Assembly (NCBI RefSeq): GCF_020379485.1
Contig: NC_063449.1
Location: 34,717,473 to 34,781,472 of the forward strand
From: Brassica napus
Taxonomy: Eukaryota; Streptophyta; Magnoliopsida; Brassicales; Brassicaceae
DNA: 64,000 nucleotides
Reading direction: 5' to 3'
The position numbers were made by a program, and so were the translations under genes. The notes under the pieces are model-generated. The model saw only the letters and a list, made by a program, of their open reading frames with translations, had not been told where the DNA came from and searched no databases. Positions 10,435-23,258 of this stretch are shown here, in pieces. Position 1 is the stretch's first letter. Each line of letters begins with the position of its first letter.

Positions 10435-10991
10435 TAGTAGTTGATTCTACGGTTAGTCTGTTCATTTGTTTATTCTTTCATTGGACTCCTCTGCTTAATT
10501 CATGTGACAAGAGTATAGCGAATTCGTGTTTAGCTGATGTAAACATCAGGACTGAGATGTAATAATCAATAGCTGATTTTACTCAGAGTAGCTATTATAA
10601 TAAAGTTCAAGCCTTGCTCTGTCAGAAAGCAAGGGACATGTTACATTGACTCCTTCGACTTCCATCAACCAAGAAGATCCACAAGCCTCGAAATAATATT
10701 CACTGGCTCACAAGACCCTACGGATAAGATGTATCCTAGTTAATGAAGCCAAAATGTGACTCGAACATAAACTTTTTAATGCACAATTCAAAAGGAAATC
10801 ATCTTATTGCAATGGTAAAAGCTAAACACAAAAGAAGGTTTTTATATATAAAGTTATAAACAAAGCATATCTCAAAGTGAGAAATATACACAAATGCGCC
10901 AGTATTAGCAGATAATAGCTGTAACGTTTCCATAAAGACCTCGTCCTAAATGGCGGATAGACCAAAGCATATGGTTGTTGGTTTCGCTGAC

Positions 10992-12108
10992 TCATCCTCT
11001 GGCCTTGAGCTCTGCAAGCCTCCTGGACAAATCATCCTCACCGACTCTCTCTTCTGTCGCAGTAGGGATAGCATGACCAGCAGGCTGAGGTAGTCCAACA
11101 GAGACTTCAAGACCATAGTCATCTGCTACCTGCTGCATCAGGCTGTTGACTTCGCCTTCAGGAGTGGACAATGACGTTGAACCAGCCATGGCGTTCTCCA
11201 TGAACTCAGCTTGGACCTCCATGTTCACAAACTGCTTCTCAAATGAATCCATAGTCTCTGACATCTTCTGTAGATTGCCTGTTGAATGAAACAGAGAACA
11301 GATAAGAACCCAATGAATCTACTTAGACTTGTCTACTCGTGGATCATGCTATACATTCTCCTCCCTTCATGCTATTTTTCCTCTTAAACAAACCTTTCTC
11401 TCGACCCAGAAAGAATCCATGCAAGTCCACATTTGCCTAAACCCTAACTAATGATTAGCAGCAAATCAACAGACAGAACCAACACTACAATCAAACACAT
11501 TTTGTCTGCAGCAGACAGAACCCCAAATTGCATACATTACAGCTCAATGAATCTGCTTAGAGTCGTCTACTCCGTGCTATACATTCTCCTTCCTTCATGC
11601 TACTTTCCTCTTAAGACAAAAACTATGCAATTGAGACCAAAAGGATGCTACTTTCCTCTTGGGTTTCCATAAAGACAAAACCTTTCTCTCTACCCAGAAA
11701 CAATCATGCAAGCCCACATTCACATAAACCCTAATTAACGATTATTAGCAGTAAATCAATAACGCCTAATGACGATCGAATACCTGTGGCGAGGGAAGAC
11801 TCGAGGGATTTGACGATGTTAGTCATGGATTTGGTGATGGTGGCCATCTTAGCCTGAGTGTCTAAGCGCGCAACAACAGCGTCCAGGCGAGAAGCGAGAC
11901 GGAGGTAGTTCATCTGCTCGCTGCGTTTACGAATGGCGTTCTCGGCGTAGATCCGAGCACCATCCATGTTTCCCTTCTCGATGGCTTTCTTCACCTTGAG
12001 TTTCTCTGCTTTCTCTTCCTTCTCGCACTTCCTTGACTGCCTTTGGAGAGATTTTGAGGTGAATTTGAGGTCGAAGATTTGGTTCATTAGCTTATCCGTG
12101 TTACCCAT
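10992..12108 (-). CDS. CHMP1: CHMP1, ESCRT-III-related charged multivesicular body protein
   Basis: Two exons: 11784-12108 ([20 protein letters not shown] to SLATG) and 10992-11278 ([12 protein letters not shown] to AELKARG), with GT-AG splicing that restores ATG-NLQK across the junction. The product is 203 residues, the usual plant CHMP1 length. The basic N-terminal helices form the ESCRT-III core, and the C-terminal [14 protein letters not shown] is a MIM1-type motif that binds MIT domains of VPS4/SKD1. The protein acts at endosomes in sorting membrane proteins into multivesicular bodies. It is divergent from the TMEM16-like gene, with about 710 bp between start codons. A partial duplicate lies at 3110-3396. 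Intact. Confidence 0.97.
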
Positions 12109-12817
12109 GTTGATCGATTTTGCTCTACGCGTCCTCTGGAATTCGATTAAGATCTATCGGAGAAATTAGCAAACAGAGAATTAGGGTTTTCTTCGAATTT
12201 GGGAAAAATATCTCAACGCGTTATGGACGAAGAAGAAGAACCAAGCAGAAGAAATATAATTAAGTGGGGGCCGTCAAGTTTGGTTTTCTTAAATCTGATC
12301 GGACCTAGCCGGTTCAATTTAAACGTGATTGTCGGTAGAACCCGGTTTAGCATTGTATCAATTATAAACGGCAATTATTGACACGCGCGCATGAACAGAG
12401 AAAAAGAAAGAGGCACACGTGTCAGTAATGACTAAGCACCTTCCGATGGATGACTCATCATCTGCGTGCCGACTCAGTACGAGCTCCTTTTTGGAATGCA
12501 TGTAACTATTTTCAAACTCAATCCAAATTTGGAAACCAAAGCTTTGTCTTTACCCTTTTCTAGAAACGTTTCTTGGAGCTGACGTAAGAATCAAGAAGCC
12601 GAACTAAACCCCCCCCCTCAATCTTATCGTGAGGGACAACTAGAGATGTGTCATAAAGTCGATGTTGTCGTGGAGTTTTGATATTTTTTGTAGTGTGGCC
12701 GACTTGAACCCTGCTCCTCCTTTATAATCCAGAAGCTGTAGAGAGCTAAAAGTGAGAAAAAGGTAGAAACTTCAGCTACTGAGCGACGTTCACGAATCAA
12801 ATACAAGGAATCTCGAA
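12109..12817. promoter_or_regulatory. Shared intergenic region of divergent CHMP1 and TMEM16-like genes
   Basis: This gap separates two divergent start codons and should hold both promoters. A TATA-like tttataatcc lies near 12720, about 95 bp before the rightward start. No other element is clear enough to name. Confidence 0.5.
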
Positions 12818-15800
12818 ATGAATGCGAACAATGGAGAGGAGCGAATCGTTCACGAGGTTGCTATGGTGGTTCCTAAGAGGACTCGAGAAGAAGAAGAAGA
12901 AGGAGACTGTGTTGAAGTTTTGGTGACTGAACTAAAGAAGAGAGGGATGGTTGTCGATAGAGACGTTGGTCTCGCAGATGAGTTTCTCAAGGTCGGTCGG
13001 TCTTTCTTACAGTTGTGAAAGTCTCTATATTCAGTTCTTCCTCTTGTCTTTTCATGCAAAAGTACTGGTCTCGAAAATTTTGATTAATAAGCTTGCTAAT
13101 TATATTTAGTGGTGCCTAGGATTCAACAGATAAGTGAGGACTTATCTAGCTCTCTAATTTAGTAGAATACCTTTTGCTATCAGGAGAGTAACGTGCGTTT
13201 GAAATAACTAGAATTAAAGAACTGCTTTCAGGTAGCAGCTCCTTTGGAGACTTTGGAAAGTGCAGCAGCAGAGCTTCATATACGTAAACCTACTCGTCTT
13301 GGTATATCTACCTGGTTTCTTGTACTGATATCTTAATTTGACAAATGAACATCTGCTACGTTGCAGCATCACAGATCTTCTCTTGTCTTAATATTTGATG
13401 GTTATCTCTCATCTTCAGGAATGGATCTACCCTTTGAGGTGCAAGGGTCTGAGGCTTTCATTCAGCAACCTGATGGGTCACTGTTCAGCTGGTTTGAACG
13501 TTTTCGTTGCTACCAACACCTTCTTTATGGAATTGTAAGTTCTGACACTCTCCAACTCTGTTAATAGTTTATATTATGTATCTCCTATACATGTTTCAAT
13601 TGCTCAAGTGTGTCATTTTACAGTGTTGCTGATTCACTACAGAACAAATCAACTGGTCTTGAATATACAGGTAAATTGTTATGGACACGACGTTACACTG
13701 AAACTTGACGGAAGAGAGGTTTGTTGGGCACCAGAAGAATCATTAGTTAGAAAGTTGGAATCAGAGGGCGTCATCAAACAAATTTTTCCTCTTCACGGTA
13801 TGCTACTTAATATATCTTGGGTTACAAGCTGTCTAGACTCTTAAGTATGGTTTAAAATTGTCACTCAAGAAACATTTTATCTGTAGATGAACTCAAGAGG
13901 AAAGAACTTCTCCGAACTTGGGCTTTAAACTGGTGGAACTTCACAAATCAACCAATTGATAAGATCTACTCTTACTTCGGTGCAAAGGTAGTTACACAGA
14001 GAAACCTAGGCTTTCTACATACATGTTGTAACAGAAAGCTTTTTGTATAGAAACTCATTAAATAGAAATATCACAGATTGGAGTCTACTTTTCCTTCTTG
14101 GGAATGTATACGCAGTGGTTACTATTTCCAGCCTTACTCGGGTTTATAGTCCAGATGGTTAATTTTGGGTAAGTTCTAAGTCCTATTACAAGCTCTTTAA
14201 GTAAAATACTAGACATGCAGGCCCATCCTTGTTTCAGGTCATTACAGTATCTTGTTCTCCCAAGTTTCTTTGTCATTGCAACACTCTGGGCTGCCTTGTT
14301 TCTTCAGTTCTGGAAGCGTAAAAACGCTGCTTTGTTAGCTAGGTAGGTTTCCCCTACACTGATTCTAACTTATTCAACAGTTTATTACCAACTAGTTCTG
14401 TTTTTTTTTAGATGGCAGATAAACTGTTTAGTTGGTCCCAGTCAAGGATATCGATTTCTCGGAATGGAATGGAGTTCTCTTCCGTTTCCAAAGGAGCTTA
14501 CAAAGAATCTAGGGAATGAGAAATTCAAAGAGAAGGAACCATATCAAAGATATGAATGGTTTGCTTATCGCAAGAGGTTTAGTAATGATGTTTTTGTTAT
14601 CATAAGCATTATCTGCTTCCAACTCCCATTTGAGCTAGCGTATGCTCATACTTACGAGATGATCACATCCAATATAATAAAGTGAGACCTTACTCATTTA
14701 TTTCTTTACCAGTCCTCTGTGTTAGCAATTTTTTCCATGACAATTTCTTTATTACGGTTTCAGGTTTGTTTTGACAGCTGTCTACCTTCTAATCATTCAG
14801 TACCTCACGAGGTTGGGAGGCAAAGTGGCTGTAAAGCTGATAAATCGAGAGATCAACGAGAGTGTGGAGTATCGAGCTAACAGTTTGATTTACAAAGTAA
14901 GGGACAAGGTTATTTTTGTGTTCATCGTTCCTTGTTTCTAATCATTGCTATATTGCAGGTTTTTGGGCTCTATTTTATGCAGACTTACATTGGTATCTTC
15001 TACCATGTTCTGTTACACCGAAACTTCATGACACTACGACAAGTATTGCTCCAACGGTTTATAATCTCACAGGTAACAAGAAGATGCCACTTCGTTACAT
15101 ACTCTGCTTTGAAAATGTTGATATCAACATATGTTTGAGACTCAACTTTCTTCAGGTTTTCTGGACCTTTATGTATGGTTCTTTGTCTTACCTTAAGTAC
15201 AGCTACAGAAAGTTTAGAGCTAGGTACACCCTTTATTTCATTCATGCACCCAGTGTCAGGAATCTTGAGAAATGCCAAAACTACTTTTTATTTTTCCAGG
15301 AAGAAGAAGAGAAGTGAAGGTGGACCATCAACAGGAAAAATACAAATAGCGTCAAGAGTTGAGAAGGAATACCTCAAGCCTACATATTCAGCAAGCATTG
15401 GTGTAGAACTTGAAGATGGACTTTTTGATGGTACTTAAGTTATCAAGTGTGAGTGATTATGTTTAGATGTAACCTGAAATGTTAACTTGTGCAGATTCCC
15501 TCAAGCTGGCCTTGCAGTTTGGAATGGTCATGATGTTTGCTTGTGCCTTCCCTCTTGCTTTTGCCCTTGCTACAGTGGTAATTATTATATAACATGTTGT
15601 CAATTAATTTCATATTTAGGTTTTGGATTTTTGTTGAATATAAGTTGGTGTACAGAGTAATATAATGGACATAAGAACAACTGCTTTAAAGTTATTGGTC
15701 ACACTGCAAAGACCTTCTCCTCGTGCCGCTGCAACCATTGGAGCTTGGCTAAACATATGGCAGGTGACTTGGATAGCAAGAAAAAATGAGCTTTATCATG

Positions 15801-16151
15801 TACTGCTATTTTGATCTCGCTGCACTGAGTGATTTTTTTCGTGTGTTTCAGTTTCTAGTAGTAATGTCCATATGCACAAACTCGGCGCTCTTGGTATGCT
15901 TATACGAAAAAGAAGGAAAATGGAAGATGGAACCAGGGCTGGCTGCCATTCTCATCTTGGAACATATACTCTTGCTTCTGAAATTTGGACTATCTCGTCT
16001 TGTTCCTGAAGAACCTGCTTGGGTTAGAGCCAATCGTGTGAAGAATGTGACACAAGCACAAGAGGTTTACAGTAAACAGCTCTTGAGAAGCAGTTCTAGT
16101 GAATTTGCCTCCATGGTAAAACCTGAAGAAGACAACAACAACAAGAACTGA
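12818..16151 (+). CDS. Anoctamin/TMEM16-like membrane protein
   Basis: About 15 exons can be followed in frame: 12818-12991, 13232-13301, 13419-13534, 13671-13797, 13887-13987, then starting near 14077, 14239, 14412, 14764, 14959, 15156, 15300, 15494, 15658, and 15852-16151. The product is about 660 residues. The soluble N-terminus is followed by [20 protein letters not shown] and several hydrophobic segments ([77 protein letters not shown]). The C-terminal [12 protein letters not shown] is typical of the family. TMEM16 proteins are calcium-regulated ion channels or lipid scramblases; the plant member's exact activity is not shown here. All joins keep frame and no stop is seen. A 53-bp copy of its last exon is at 4449-4501. 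Confidence 0.93.
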
Positions 16152-16522
16152 AGCAATCTTGACCTGAATATATAGAACAAGAACAAGAACAACATAAGTA
16201 TTTTTTATGTGACAGTTTGATCTTTTGTTTGCTTTTTTTTTTTTTTGCATAAAACATGTGATGTTATCTTGAAGACTTTTATATTTGTTAACGTTCAAAT
16301 ATGAGGAACTCAGTTTTAATATTTATGTTATGATCATGGGTTGAACTCTAGAGAACGGCCTCCTAATATATTCAATCTTTATGTTTTCCATCATCAACAT
16401 ACAAATGCTGTCCTATATTTTCTATCCTTCAGAAAAGTTCATTAACCAAATCCTTTGTAGAATATAAAATCACTAAATAAATTTATTAAACTCATAAAAT
16501 TTTCTCAAGGACAAAACAAAAC
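16152..16522. other. Convergent 3' region between TMEM16-like gene and F-box pseudogene
   Basis: It holds the TMEM16-like 3' UTR, a T-run near 16230 and AT-rich DNA. No other gene is seen. Confidence 0.6.
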
Positions 16523-17530
16523 TCAATAATCATGTTTTACTAAAGCAGAATGCAAAAGGAATTCAGAATCATCACCATGACATCCCTGGAAGGTAAACAC
16601 ATTCTCAGACCACACTATGCATCCTAGAATCTTGTGATCCCAAATCTCAATTAAAATTTGTGCACACCAAATCTCAGTTTGACATTCCTCAGCATAATAA
16701 TTAGTCTTCCACCAAACTAAAACTCTCTGGTCTTGGCCAGAGTTCGTCACCGAAATTAGATAATTAGAGGATATTGCTTCAAGTCCCCCAACTTCACTCC
16801 ACCAATTTAAGCCACTGCAACGTAGTTCACCATCGCGAACCACCAAGCACATCAGATTCTCTGTCTCAACCAAGAACGACCTGGTGGAACTGAAAAAACC
16901 TGAGTCACGAAGTTTGACTTCTGAGATTGGGTAGGGCATTTGTGGGCTTCCAAGTTTGTGTGTCTGGGTCGTAAACTTCTCTATAATTCTCGTCTTTGGT
17001 AGAGTACTTGCTGCTGCAGCCTCCAATCACATAAATTTTACCGTCCATCACCTCAACGGCTGCTTCTTTTCTAGAAAGACGCATGTTGGGGAGAGTTTAC
17101 GCCACTGATGAGTTTTAAAATCGATTAGAAAAACTCTTTTGCTTCTTTCCTTTCTTCCATTCACCACGAGTTCACCGCCGATTATGTAAGTCTCGGAACC
17201 AGTTGAGACAGCACTCGAGGACTTGAGATGTCGGTAAGGAAACGAAGGGGTTGGTATCAACTCACGTTGGGAAAGTATGAACCATCTAGGGTTGTTATTG
17301 AGGTTTAAGCAGACGTGGAGGTACTTCTCGGGTCTTCCGATGAGTGATCGTGCGGCCTCGAGGCCAGGGGAAGACAGGAGTGAACGGAAACTCTTGGAGA
17401 CGAGAGATAGATTTGGATAACTGGTTCGAGGGATCCTAGCCAGAGTGTTGAAAACGATGTCGTGCGGTAACGACAAAAACGACAGAGGAGACTCTGACGA
17501 TGATAATGATTCTTCTTTCTTCTTCTTCAT
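16523..17530 (-). pseudogene. F-box/kelch-repeat protein, frameshifted
   Basis: The likely start is 17530 (MKKKKEES). The F-box is SLPHDIVFNTLARIPRTSYP to LVSKSFRSLL at residues 18-50, followed by GRPEKYLHVCLN and kelch motifs TYIIGGELVVNGRKERSKRV and [14 protein letters not shown]-box/kelch proteins are SCF ubiquitin-ligase adaptors and are normally intronless. Here a 2-bp CT insertion near 17090 breaks the frame after THQWRK (the expected [14 protein letters not shown] follows in another frame). A second shift near 16930 moves the tail ([20 protein letters not shown] to the stop) to a third frame. Two shifts in an intronless family make it a pseudogene, though fairly young. Confidence 0.85.
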
Positions 17531-17593
17531 CTTGTTTTGGGTTAGGTTTAGATTTAGTGGTTTTGTACGGCGCTCTAATTTACGTACTATCAA

Positions 17594-20041
17594 CTTTTAA
17601 TAGGGGTTTCTGGCTTTGGTCGGGTTAATCTCTAAACTAACATTTTGTTAAATCTCTAAACTAACATTTTGTTAAATCTCTAAACTAACTTCTATTTTTC
17701 TTTTAGGAAAACCTCAAACCAAAATAGGAAGTTATATATTGTTTTTTTTTTAATAATTGTAAATATGGATCCAAATGATATGCTTGTAACTTGTAAGTTA
17801 TTATTCACATCAATACATGAAGTATTGATCATCACATGGCTAACCATGCAAACTAAACTAATGTATACCTGGCTACACGAATTATATGTTATGCATAACA
17901 AGAATTATATGTTATGCATAACAAGATCCTTCAACTTAATGATGTTATGTAGTTAACATCACGAGTTTAATTTCATTCATACAAAACGTGATATAGATGT
18001 CAAAGACCATTTAAATATCTCATTTTATCAATTAAAATATGATGTACCTGAAGATAACGTAACTAAATTATGATTTTGATCTGCGTTTTAAAAGCGCAAA
18101 AATATTTTTAGCAAAATCTAGTTTACAAAATCAATATATTTTATAAAATTTTGATAAGTAGTGTTTTAACATTTTTATTTTAGTGTATTTGAAAACTATA
18201 TAATTATATTATTTTATTTATATTAAAAATGAAAGTTGTATAAGATATTATTTAATTTTGTTTTTAATTATTTTAATCAGTTTTATTAACTTTTAATAAA
18301 ATTTATGTGATTCGTTTGATTAATTGTGTGATATATACTTATTTGATCAATTGTTTTATAAAATTTATTTGATGTCAATTTACTGACTCTAACATTTTAT
18401 TTGTTTAATATAAAATTAATTAAATTAATTAATTATTTTATTTATATTTTCATTAACAAAAATCGCATTTATTTAAACTTAGTAAAACTTTCATATTAGA
18501 TTCTTATTCTTAGATTATTTTTATTCTTAAAAGTATATAATTAATAATTATATAGGTGAGATTATGTTTGCTTTAAGTTGGCATCAAATAAAATGTTTAA
18601 AACTTGGGGTAAAATCTAATTTTAGTTAAGTTACGGTCATGTCAGTCATATTTTAATTGATGAAACGATATAGGAAACAACCGTCTTTCGTCGTTCACAT
18701 GGATGTGGAGCTACCAGTTTGGTTTACAAAGTCAGTATGAGTCTATTTAAGTTGATGACAACAAAAAAAAATTGATGAAACGATATATTTAATTGGTCTC
18801 TGACATCTACATCAGTTTTGCGATGAATGAAATTAAACTCGTGATGTTAACTACATAACATCATTAAGTTGAGAGATGTTGTCATGCATAAGATATACTT
18901 CGTGCAGCTAGGTATACATTAATTTAGTTTGCATGGTTAGCCATGTGATGGTCAATACTTCGTGTAGTCAACGATCATTTTTCCTTAATATAATAAACTT
19001 GGTTATTAGTTTTTTCAATCGATTTTTTTCTCTGGGTTTTGCTAGTTATTAACACAACAAAAAAAATTGTGGCAAATATATGTCTTTTCTTTTTGTCAAC
19101 TGCTAATATTAAAAAGCCCAACAAAATTTAAACGATTACAATCGAAGTAGTTAATCTTAACGGTAAAAATAACAAAAGAAGCAGTACGATATAAAAAAAG
19201 AGATGTTATATGGAAAGTCTTGCTCGATGTAAAAGAAATTCATAGATAATCTTCACTTGCATCTCTGAAACGGTAGCTCCTAAAATCTTCTTATAGTCGG
19301 AATCGACGTTTGAAATACTCAAACAAAAGGGTTTGAAGGAGGCATAAATGCCCCTTGAGATGCTGGATTTGGCTAAACAGCCCATTGAACAAGTATTATT
19401 AGCACTAAAACCGACAAAGCTGACCAAAGATACTAGCTGAATGCCTGAATCTCAAAAAACTGTGCTAGTTAATGTGAAAAGTGTAAACAACTCTAATACA
19501 ACATGGGCGTTGGTTATACAAGTTAGTTATTAAATATACAAAAATTAAATCGTGATGTAGATATTAACAGATTATATTCAAATTTGGTATTGTTTGAATG
19601 ATCAAAAGCTTCTTTTTTGTTTTGCTAAAAGTTTGTCTCTAGAAAACATAGTTTCATTGAAGATATGTGTTAAAATAAGGAGTGATCATGAGATTGCAGT
19701 CTATGAAAAACAAACTATATTTTATGCAAGAAATTAATTATGTATACAACTATATAGTACTTCTCTTCTTCGAAAACGTACAAAAGTTGCGTTGAGCCAA
19801 TGTCCAAGGACCAATATACAGAGTTGCAAACAACCACATTTGGTAATTGGTGTTGTTTTCAATTAGTAGAAAGTCCCCTTAAACGGCACTTGATCAGCAC
19901 GTGATCAGGAAGTATCTGTCATATGTTGCCGTTAAGTCGAGCCGTTTACTCTCGCGGCCATCCATCGCGGCAAATTAACCGCCGGACGAATGAGAAATTA
20001 GGGATTTTTTTTAATGTTAAGCTGCAACGGTCGATCAGTAA
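17594..20041. other. AT-rich intergenic DNA with foldback element
   Basis: Apart from the foldback element at 17814-18965 I see no gene. The motif taaactaacattttgttaaat is repeated near 17633-17690. A 73-codon minus frame at 19206-19427 is unrecognised and not called. Confidence 0.6.
17814..18965. mobile_element. Foldback/TIR element, about 1.15 kb, non-coding
   Basis: The arms 17814-18033 and 18770-18965 are inverted copies of each other (about 200 bp, with scattered mismatches and a 24-bp tandem duplication only in the left arm). For example acatcacgagtttaatttc on the left mirrors gaaattaaactcgtgatgt on the right. The interior of about 735 bp is AT-rich with no frame. Long arms and no transposase suggest a non-autonomous Mutator-like or foldback transposon. 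Exact ends and target-site duplication were not fixed. Confidence 0.7.
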
Positions 20042-20046
20042 TTACT
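20042..20046. other. Left target-site duplication, TTACT
   Basis: These five bases directly precede the first LTR and are identical to 34379-34383 after the last LTR. Plant LTR retrotransposons make 5-bp duplications on integration. Confidence 0.85.
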
Positions 20047-20728
20047 TGTTTGAACCGAGAACTGTCAACAAACTAGTGAATAAACGAGACGAGAACTCGT
20101 CAGTGGGGTTAGGAGAAGTCTTTATGCTGAGCTTGAACCGGATGGAGACGACTCGAAGAGAATAAGAAAAAGGGGCGACTGCGAGAGAATGCTCTGCGCC
20201 GAGTGAAGACAGAACGGTCGAGTGACGATTCTTCGGTCGAGTGAGGACTCGTCGGTCGAAGTGAGGACTCGTCGGTCGAAGTGAGGACTCGTAGTTCAAG
20301 TGAGGACTCGTCGGTCGAGTGACGACTCGTCGATGGAGTGACGACTCATCGGTCAAGTGGCGAGAGAAAGATCTGCACTTGAATGAACGAGACGAGGACT
20401 CGAAGAGAATAAGAAAAGGGAGTTTAATGATTATAGCTGGACCCGGTGAAGGGTTGCCTACGTACCCCGAAAGGAGATCAAGCCAATCGTAGTTCTACAA
20501 CAAAGGATCACAAGTGCTTAGGTGAAAGCATGTGGAGAGGTGCTTCTCTCTCTAGAAGTAGAGAGATTGATGAGAGACCAAAAGAGAGTCCAAGAGAGCC
20601 AAGAGTCCCCTCTCAAAGGAGGTTAACTCCTTATTTATAGAAAGAAGAGGTCTAGGGTTTCCTAGTGACCCATTTTCAAATGGGCTGAGCCCATTATGAC
20701 TTGTTGGAGACAAAGTCCATGTCCAACA
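20047..20728 (-). repeat. LTR 1 (outer type; 3' LTR of the array), 682 bp
   Basis: It shares with LTR 7, and not with LTRs 2-6, a block reading ggttaggagaagtctttatg followed by gaataagaaaaaggggcgac, and it lacks the cttataggcc insertion before ttgttgg. The polypurine tract adjoins it at 20734-20742. Confidence 0.9.
20623..20640 (-). promoter_or_regulatory. TATA box of LTR 1 (same in every LTR)
   Basis: On the minus strand the core reads TATAAATA, about 95-105 bp inside the TGTTGG end. The equivalent in LTR 2 is 23155-23162. It marks U3, so transcription would start shortly after and run toward lower coordinates. Confidence 0.7.
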
Positions 20729-22587
20729 GTAAGCCCCCCAGTTCGTTGAGAGAGATGGAGTTGATCTCAATGAATTTTACGAAGAGGGTTTATAAGAAAA
20801 TGGACTCAGTGCTGAGTCGACACGTCAACTCCGCGAGGAGAGAGATATGAGCGACTGCGAGAGATCGATCTGCACCGAGTCGAGTGACCGCGAGAGAGAT
20901 ATGAGCGACTGCGAGAGATCGATCTGCGCCGAATAACCGCAAGAGTGCGAGTTGACTGTTTTCGAGACGATTCATCGTTAAGCCATGATGGATACAGCAA
21001 ATATGGATACTCCTCAGCGAGTCTTTGTTGCTGAGTCGACACGTCAACTCCGCGAGGAGAGAGATCTGAGCGACTACGAGAGATCGATATGCGCCGAGTA
21101 ACCGCGAGAGATCGAGTCGAGCGACTGCGAGAGAACGACGGAGACAATTATCATGAATGGGCCGTCATGGTTAGGTTGTCATAGATGAAGTGTCATAGAC
21201 GGACCGTCTTGGGCGAGCTGTCATCGACATACTTCTTATTCCGATTAGACTTCTAACTCTGGGATGATTGCACGAACGATCTGTGAGGACAGTGTTCTGA
21301 ACCATCGGAGCAAGTTGCCATGGATGAAGTGTCAATCAACACACTGCCAAAGACAAGTCGTCGTAGACATCATCATGAACGTACCGCCATGAGCGAACCA
21401 TCACAATCAAATCGTCACGGGTGGACGTGTCTTCGCACAGTCAAATCGTCACGGGTGGACGTGTTTTCGCACAATCAAATCGTCACGGGTTGACGTGTCT
21501 TCGCGGTATCACGTCATGCTCGTGACTTGCGAGCAATCTGAGTGACTGCGAGAGAGCGATCCGAGCCGAGTGACTTCAAGAGAGCGAGTCGAGTGACCGC
21601 AAGGGAGCGAGTCGAGTGACCGCAAGGGAGCAAGTCGAGTGACCGCAAGGGAGCGAGTCGAGTGACCGCAAAGAGTGCGAGTCGAGTGACCGCAAGAGTG
21701 CGAGTCGAGTGACCGCAAGAGTGCGAGTCGAGTGACCGCAAGGAGCGAGTCGAGTGACCGTAAGAGTGCGAGTCGAGTGACCGCAAGAGTTGCAAGTCGA
21801 GTGACCGCGAGAAAGAGATCTGAGCAACTGCGAGTCGTGCGGTGGGTCAACTCGAGAGTGCCAGTTGGCCTTCGACGAGTCGCTGAATTCTACTTTGAAT
21901 ATTGGGTTTAAACGATTTGGATTTGGCAATTTGGTCGATGTCTTGAATTAAACCGGAGAGTCGATGACTCGGTCTTATCAAATTTTGACACATCATGCCG
22001 TCAGTTCGAGTCCTCGATAACAGTTTAAATTTTCGAGTTTCGAAGACAATCGTTTATATTTTCGAGCAACAACGGTTTTCACTCGATCTTGAAGTAATCC
22101 TAAAAATGTTAGGTTGGCCAAGCCCGGCTTTAGAGAATTATAAGATGATTGAAAGTTGTCTTCTCGATCGCATGGGTCTGGACCGCGATACGACCGAAAA
22201 TCCCTCGAGTATGTGTCTGATCAGGACATGCTCGTTAGTGGGTGCAAGTGCTAGTACGTTTGTCGGAGAGACAAGGCCGTGCTCGTGCGTAAGCATCGCT
22301 CAAAACAATTCGCGCTCCTACATGTTGGGAGATTGTTTTGTTATGTGACCGTGACCGTGAAAGCGAGTGAGTGACCGCGAGAGATCGAGCGAAGCGACTG
22401 CGAGAGAACGCTCTGCGCCGAGTGACGACAGAACGATCGAGTGATGACTCTTCGGTCGAGTGAGGACTCATCGGTCAAGTGAAGATTCGTCGGTCAAGTG
22501 AGGACTCGTCGGTCGAATGACAACAGAACGGACTCCAGTTCAATCTTCCTCGAAGATACTTCCCCATGCCCCACGGTGGGCGCCAAC
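20729..22587 (-). repeat. Internal segment A, 1859 bp, non-coding
   Basis: It runs from the primer-binding site beside LTR 2 to the polypurine tract beside LTR 1. It holds about a dozen units of a 22-24 bp repeat (gagtcgagtgaccgcaag core, 21590-21810) and a 34-bp repeat around 21401-21510. It is more diverged than segments B-E; for example it has catacttcttattccgatta where they have catacttctgattccgatca. Confidence 0.9.
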
Positions 22588-23258
22588 TGTTTGAACTGAG
22601 AACTGTCAACAAACTAGTGAATAAACGAGACGAGGACTCGTCAGTGGGGTTAAGGGAAGGTCTCATGCTGAGCTTGAACCGGATGGAGATGACGACTCTT
22701 CGGTCGAAGTGACGACAAAACGGTCGAGTGAGGACTCGTCGGTCGAGTGAGGACTCGTCGGTCGAGTGAGGACTCGTCGGTCGAGTGAGGACTCGTCGGT
22801 CGAGTGAGGACTCGTCGGTCGAGTGACGACAGAACGGTCGAGTGAGGACTCGTCGATCGAATGACGACTCGTCGGTCAAGTGACGAGAGAACGATCTGCG
22901 CTTGAATGAACGAGACGAGGACTCAAAGAGAATAAGAAAAAGGTGTTTAATGATTATAGTTGCACCCGGCGAAGAGTTGCCTACGTACCCCGAAAGGGGA
23001 TCAAGCCAATCGTAGTTCTACAACAAAGAATCACAAGTGCTTAGGTGAAAGCATGTGGAGAGACGTTTCTCTCTCTAGAAGTAGAGAGAGATGAATGAGA
23101 GACCAAAAGAGAGTCCAAGAGCCAAGAGTCCCCTCTCAAAGGAGGTTGACTCCTTATTTATAGAAAGAAGAGGACTAGGGTTTCCTAGTGACCCCCTTTC
23201 AAATGGGCTGAGCACATTATCTTATAGGCCTTGTTGGAGACAAAGTCCATGTCCAACA
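22588..23258 (-). repeat. LTR 2 (inner type), 671 bp, 19-bp repeat x5
   Basis: It has TGTTGG...AACA ends on the minus strand. Five tandem copies of gaggactcgtcggtcgagt lie near 22730-22825. Confidence 0.9.

Noticed and set aside
21995..22348. 117-codon plus-strand frame conserved in several array units
   Set aside because: It is antisense to the element, broken by one base in segment B, and its differences between copies mostly change amino acids. Conservation is explained by recent duplication.
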